From Streptomyces sp. CG1 (GTDB taxonomy: Bacteria; Actinomycetota; Actinomycetes; Streptomycetales; Streptomycetaceae), in the NCBI RefSeq assembly GCF_041080625.1, contig NZ_CP163518.1:4464001-4528000 (forward strand): a DNA stretch of 64,000 bases, given 5' to 3'. Of this stretch, positions 61,772 to 64,000 are shown in pieces (positions within the stretch are counted from its first letter, which is position 1; every line of letters starts with the position of its first letter). Below the pieces are notes generated by a model. That model saw nothing but the letters and a program-made list of their open reading frames with translations, searched no databases and was not told the DNA's origin. The position numbers and the translations under genes are program-made.

Positions 61772-62637
61772 TGGGACCCCCTGTCCGTGCTGTTCGCGTG
61801 TCTCCGGGTCACCGTCACCGTGGCGTGGCGGCCGTCCGGGGCATGGCATTCGAGGACGGCCCGCTCGGCGGGTTCCAGGGTGTGGACGAGGTCCAGGAAG
61901 GCGCGGGTGGCGAAGGCGCTGTTGCGCTCCGCGAAGGCGACGGGCGCCGCGTCGCCGGCGTCGGTGCTTTGAGCAACGGCTTTGCAGACGGTGCGCGTCA
62001 GGCCCGGCTGCGGGGTGCCGGCAGCGCCGAAGTCGAACTCGGCGGTGAGGTCGGTGCCGGTGCGCAGGAACGCGTGGACGACGCCGTCCCGACAGGGCAC
62101 GTCGGGCGTGTCGAGCCGGGCGTCCGCGACGGCCTCCGGCGCGTAGACGTCGCCGACGAGGAGCCGGCTGACGTCGGAGCGTCCGCGCTCCAGGGCGGAC
62201 AGCGCCTGCCACAGGGCGACGACCGGGGTGAGGACGCCCGCGTTGATCGTCATGTTGCGGCCGGTCGCGCCGATGCGCAGGTTGACGAACGCCGACGCCG
62301 AACTGGACGTGGCGTTGGGGAAGTACTGGGCGGACAGCAGCTTCCCCTTCTCCGCGGCGTGGCGCTGGAGCCGGGCCAGCGCGGCGGTGTTGCCGTACTC
62401 CGTGCCGATCACCACGGTGTCGTCGGAGCGCGTCCCGCCGTCCGCGAGCGCCTCGGAGGCGTCCTCGGCGCCGAGGACGAGATACAGGCAGGTCCGGGTG
62501 AACGCGTCGCGGAACTGGTCGCCGGCGGTGCCGATCACCTCATGCCAGTCGGGCGGCAGGCCCTCGCGGTCGTCCGTGCCATTCGTCGAGCCGGGTGCGC
62601 ACAGCGTGACCGGGCCCAGGAAGAACTCAAACAACAC
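61768..62637 (-). CDS. Ketosynthase-like protein lacking the catalytic Cys (chain-length-factor-like)
   Basis: A 289-residue protein related to the N-terminal half of ketosynthases (IGTEYGNTAALARLQ, FPNATSSSASAFVNLRIGAT, then NMTINAG where an active KS has a Cys motif). It is much shorter than a full KS and has no HGTG or GHxxGAAG box. Length and the lost Cys suggest a chain-length-factor-like partner of the next KS gene, as in type II systems making polyenes. GTG 62637 has GGAGAG upstream. Confidence 0.7.
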   Translation of the reverse strand: MLFEFFLGPVTLCAPGSTNGTDDREGLPPDWHEVIGTAGDQFRDAFTRTCLYLVLGAEDASEALADGGTRSDDTVVIGTEYGNTAALARLQRHAAEKGKLLSAQYFPNATSSSASAFVNLRIGATGRNMTINAGVLTPVVALWQALSALERGRSDVSRLLVGDVYAPEAVADARLDTPDVPCRDGVVHAFLRTGTDLTAEFDFGAAGTPQPGLTRTVCKAVAQSTDAGDAAPVAFAERNSAFATRAFLDLVHTLEPAERAVLECHAPDGRHATVTVTRRHANSTDRGSQ

Positions 62638-62682
62638 AACTCTCCATGGCGATGCTTCGAGTGGGCGGGGACGCGCGGACGG

Positions 62683-62931
62683 TCAGCCGCCGACCCGCTC
62701 GCTCACGTGCCGCTGGAGGTCCCCCACCGTGACGAGGTCGCGGGAGAATTCGTCGCCGAGTTCGATGTCCAGGACCGCCTCCACCTGGACGACGACATCG
62801 ATCAGCTTGAGGGAATCGATGTTCAGGTCGGTCTTGAGGTCCTGATCGGCCGTGATTTCGAAGGATTCCGGGAGTTCCGCGATCTGCTTCAGCACTTCGG
62901 AAATACGACCGTCGATGACGCTGTCCAACAT
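62683..62931 (-). CDS. Acyl carrier protein
   Basis: An 82-residue ACP. The phosphopantetheine site is Ser40 in TDLNIDSLKLIDVVVQ. It is acidic with the usual four-helix pattern. ATG 62931 has GGGGGAAAG upstream. First gene of the operon, 45 bp before the KS-like gene, so it probably carries the chain built by the KS pair. Confidence 0.92.
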   Translation of the reverse strand: MLDSVIDGRISEVLKQIAELPESFEITADQDLKTDLNIDSLKLIDVVVQVEAVLDIELGDEFSRDLVTVGDLQRHVSERVGG

Positions 62932-63284
62932 CTTTCCCCCATTTTTAAAGAGACGCTTGACGGTTACGGACCCTAACCAGGCGCCGAGCAGCTTGTCAAT
63001 GAACGTCGAGCGAACACTACGCCCTTCATGGCGATATAAAGCGCGGCTGGATTGCATGCGACCGACTCGGTCGGAAAGTACCCCAGGGGACGGAAATCAG
63101 CCAGACCTACCTGTCGAGGGTGATGCAGAATCTCCTGCTCATGCGCCCGTCCATGGAACTGATTTCGGCCAACCCACTCCATGGCCGGAAACTTTCGTGA
63201 CCCACGTCACGTTGCACGTGTGTGTCGCCTCGCACTAAATTCCGGTGCTTGTTCGTGACATTCGAAACGGGGGAACATTTCGCC
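62932..63284. other. Divergent promoter region, ACP / 2OG hydroxylase
   Basis: About 350 bp of lower GC than the flanks, with TGACCCACGTCACG near 63198 (TGAC/GTCA arms). No gene with good codon bias is seen. Promoters for both arms of the cluster are expected here. Confidence 0.5.
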
Positions 63285-64000
63285 ATGTCCACAAACCCTT
63301 CGGCCCTCTCACGCCAGGGCTGGGACCGCTGGAATCTCGGCGCGGAATTCGGAATCGACGATTCCGACGGCAACTACCAGTCACTCCGAGCCGCCTACGA
63401 CGATCTCCCCGAGGACCCGTACGCGGTCGGCTCGGGTCGATACCGGCGCTACGCCCGCGGCGTCTTTCTGCCGTGGTCCAAGGAATTCTTCTGGATGCCG
63501 GCCACGGAAAGCCAGGCCCGGGAGGGCATGAACGGCTATTACCAGGGTGACAACAACCCGGAATACGTAAACGTCACTCGGAATCTGCCGGCCATCAGTG
63601 AAGAGGTCTGCAACAACAAGCTCCTGCTGGACATCATCCAGTTCGACTTCTCCCAGACCCGTTGGAGCGAGGACGACGCGGTCTGGCCTCTCTACGTCGG
63701 CGTCCACCTGATCAAGCTGCACATCGAGGAGGAGGACCGGGAGGCCGTCTCCTCCCCGAACGAACTGCACCAGGACGGCGAGCCGTACGTCTTCGCCCAC
63801 CTGATCTACCGGGACAACGCCGAGGGCGGCGCCAACCTCATCGCCACTCCCGAGTACCGGGGCAAGCAGCCCGAGGACGTCCCGCCCGCGGACCGCCTCG
63901 CCGAGTTCCAGATGGAACGCTCCCTGGAGGCGTACGCCATCACCGACCACCTCGTCAGCCACTACGTCGGCCCCATCCGCAAGGGCGACGCCGACCGGCC
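63285..64000 (+). CDS. 2-oxoglutarate/Fe(II) dioxygenase, amino-acid hydroxylase type (3' end outside window)
   Basis: 238 codons are visible and the frame is still open at 64000. The iron ligands fit His162 and Asp164 in ELHQDGEPY and His226 in LVSHYVGPI. FAHLIYRDNAEGGANLI between them matches the free-amino-acid hydroxylases of the isoleucine-dioxygenase (PF10014-like) group. ATG 63285 follows a GGGGGAA run. Its place beside ACP and KS genes points to supply of a hydroxylated amino acid for a natural product. The substrate is unknown. Confidence 0.82.
   Translation, partial: MSTNPSALSRQGWDRWNLGAEFGIDDSDGNYQSLRAAYDDLPEDPYAVGSGRYRRYARGVFLPWSKEFFWMPATESQAREGMNGYYQGDNNPEYVNVTRNLPAISEEVCNNKLLLDIIQFDFSQTRWSEDDAVWPLYVGVHLIKLHIEEEDREAVSSPNELHQDGEPYVFAHLIYRDNAEGGANLIATPEYRGKQPEDVPPADRLAEFQMERSLEAYAITDHLVSHYVGPIRKGDADR

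Overview
The window is high-GC actinobacterial chromosome, almost certainly Streptomyces. The evidence is the third-position GC bias, frequent GTG, TTG and CTG starts, an hrdD sigma factor, sepX, a tricorn protease, and gene order close to the mscL-fruA-hrdD part of the S. coelicolor chromosome (order recalled from memory, not searched). Most of it reads as conserved core chromosome. There is one inserted island at about 10.3-15.9 kb, and the opening of a probable biosynthetic gene cluster from 59.7 kb to the right edge.

Layout. 0-4 kb: a 5'-truncated tricorn protease, then repeat-filled non-coding DNA. 4-8.8 kb: a CsbD-like protein and a tightly coupled minus-strand operon (Baeyer-Villiger-type monooxygenase, alpha/beta hydrolase, SDR), divergent from a MerR regulator with two perfect palindromes between them. 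8.8-10.2 kb: exonuclease III and an acetyltransferase. 10.3-15.9 kb: island with an APH-like kinase, a coiled-coil/winged-helix protein, an XRE protein, and a degenerate tyrosine-recombinase-like protein translationally coupled to a DDE transposase, ending beside tRNA-Ala(CGC). 16-22.4 kb: sepX, rimJ-like, mog, moaC, moeA/glp and galU, with 5-FCL divergent. 22.5-31.7 kb: penicillin-acylase-like enzyme, cation/proton antiporter, MFS, the zinc-ribbon chaperone gene ruc, MTA phosphorylase, a CpaB/SAF-like protein, mscL and a 58-residue acidic protein. 32-37 kb: LtrA, P1 peptidase, L,D-transpeptidase lipoprotein and two proteins of unknown function. 37.2-41.4 kb: fruR-fruK-fruA. 41.6-47 kb: drug exporter with WYL regulator, TetR, MerR. 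47-54.4 kb: hrdD, PAT-like acetyltransferase, DODA-type dioxygenase, MarR, MFS/TetR pair, secreted M6 protease. 54.4-59.6 kb: a decayed StrR/ParB-like regulator, a double-IclR protein, DUF2000, DUF4097 and a composite HTH/MarR regulator. 59.7-64 kb: ACP, KS-like, KS and crotonase genes on minus, divergent from a truncated 2-oxoglutarate/Fe(II) amino-acid hydroxylase.

The main observations are these. (1) ruc carries an exact SigR promoter (GGAAT-N18-GTT) overlapped by a near-consensus CIRCE operator, so redox and heat-shock control meet on one promoter; hrdD carries a second exact SigR promoter. (2) The recombinase-like/transposase pair with a 4-bp overlap is a candidate undescribed two-protein mobile element. 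(3) sepX lies beside moeA/glp, matching the gephyrin-receptor cell-division pair known from corynebacteria. (4) The right edge opens a lipid-modified natural-product pathway. (5) In-frame and intergenic tandem expansions recur throughout the window.
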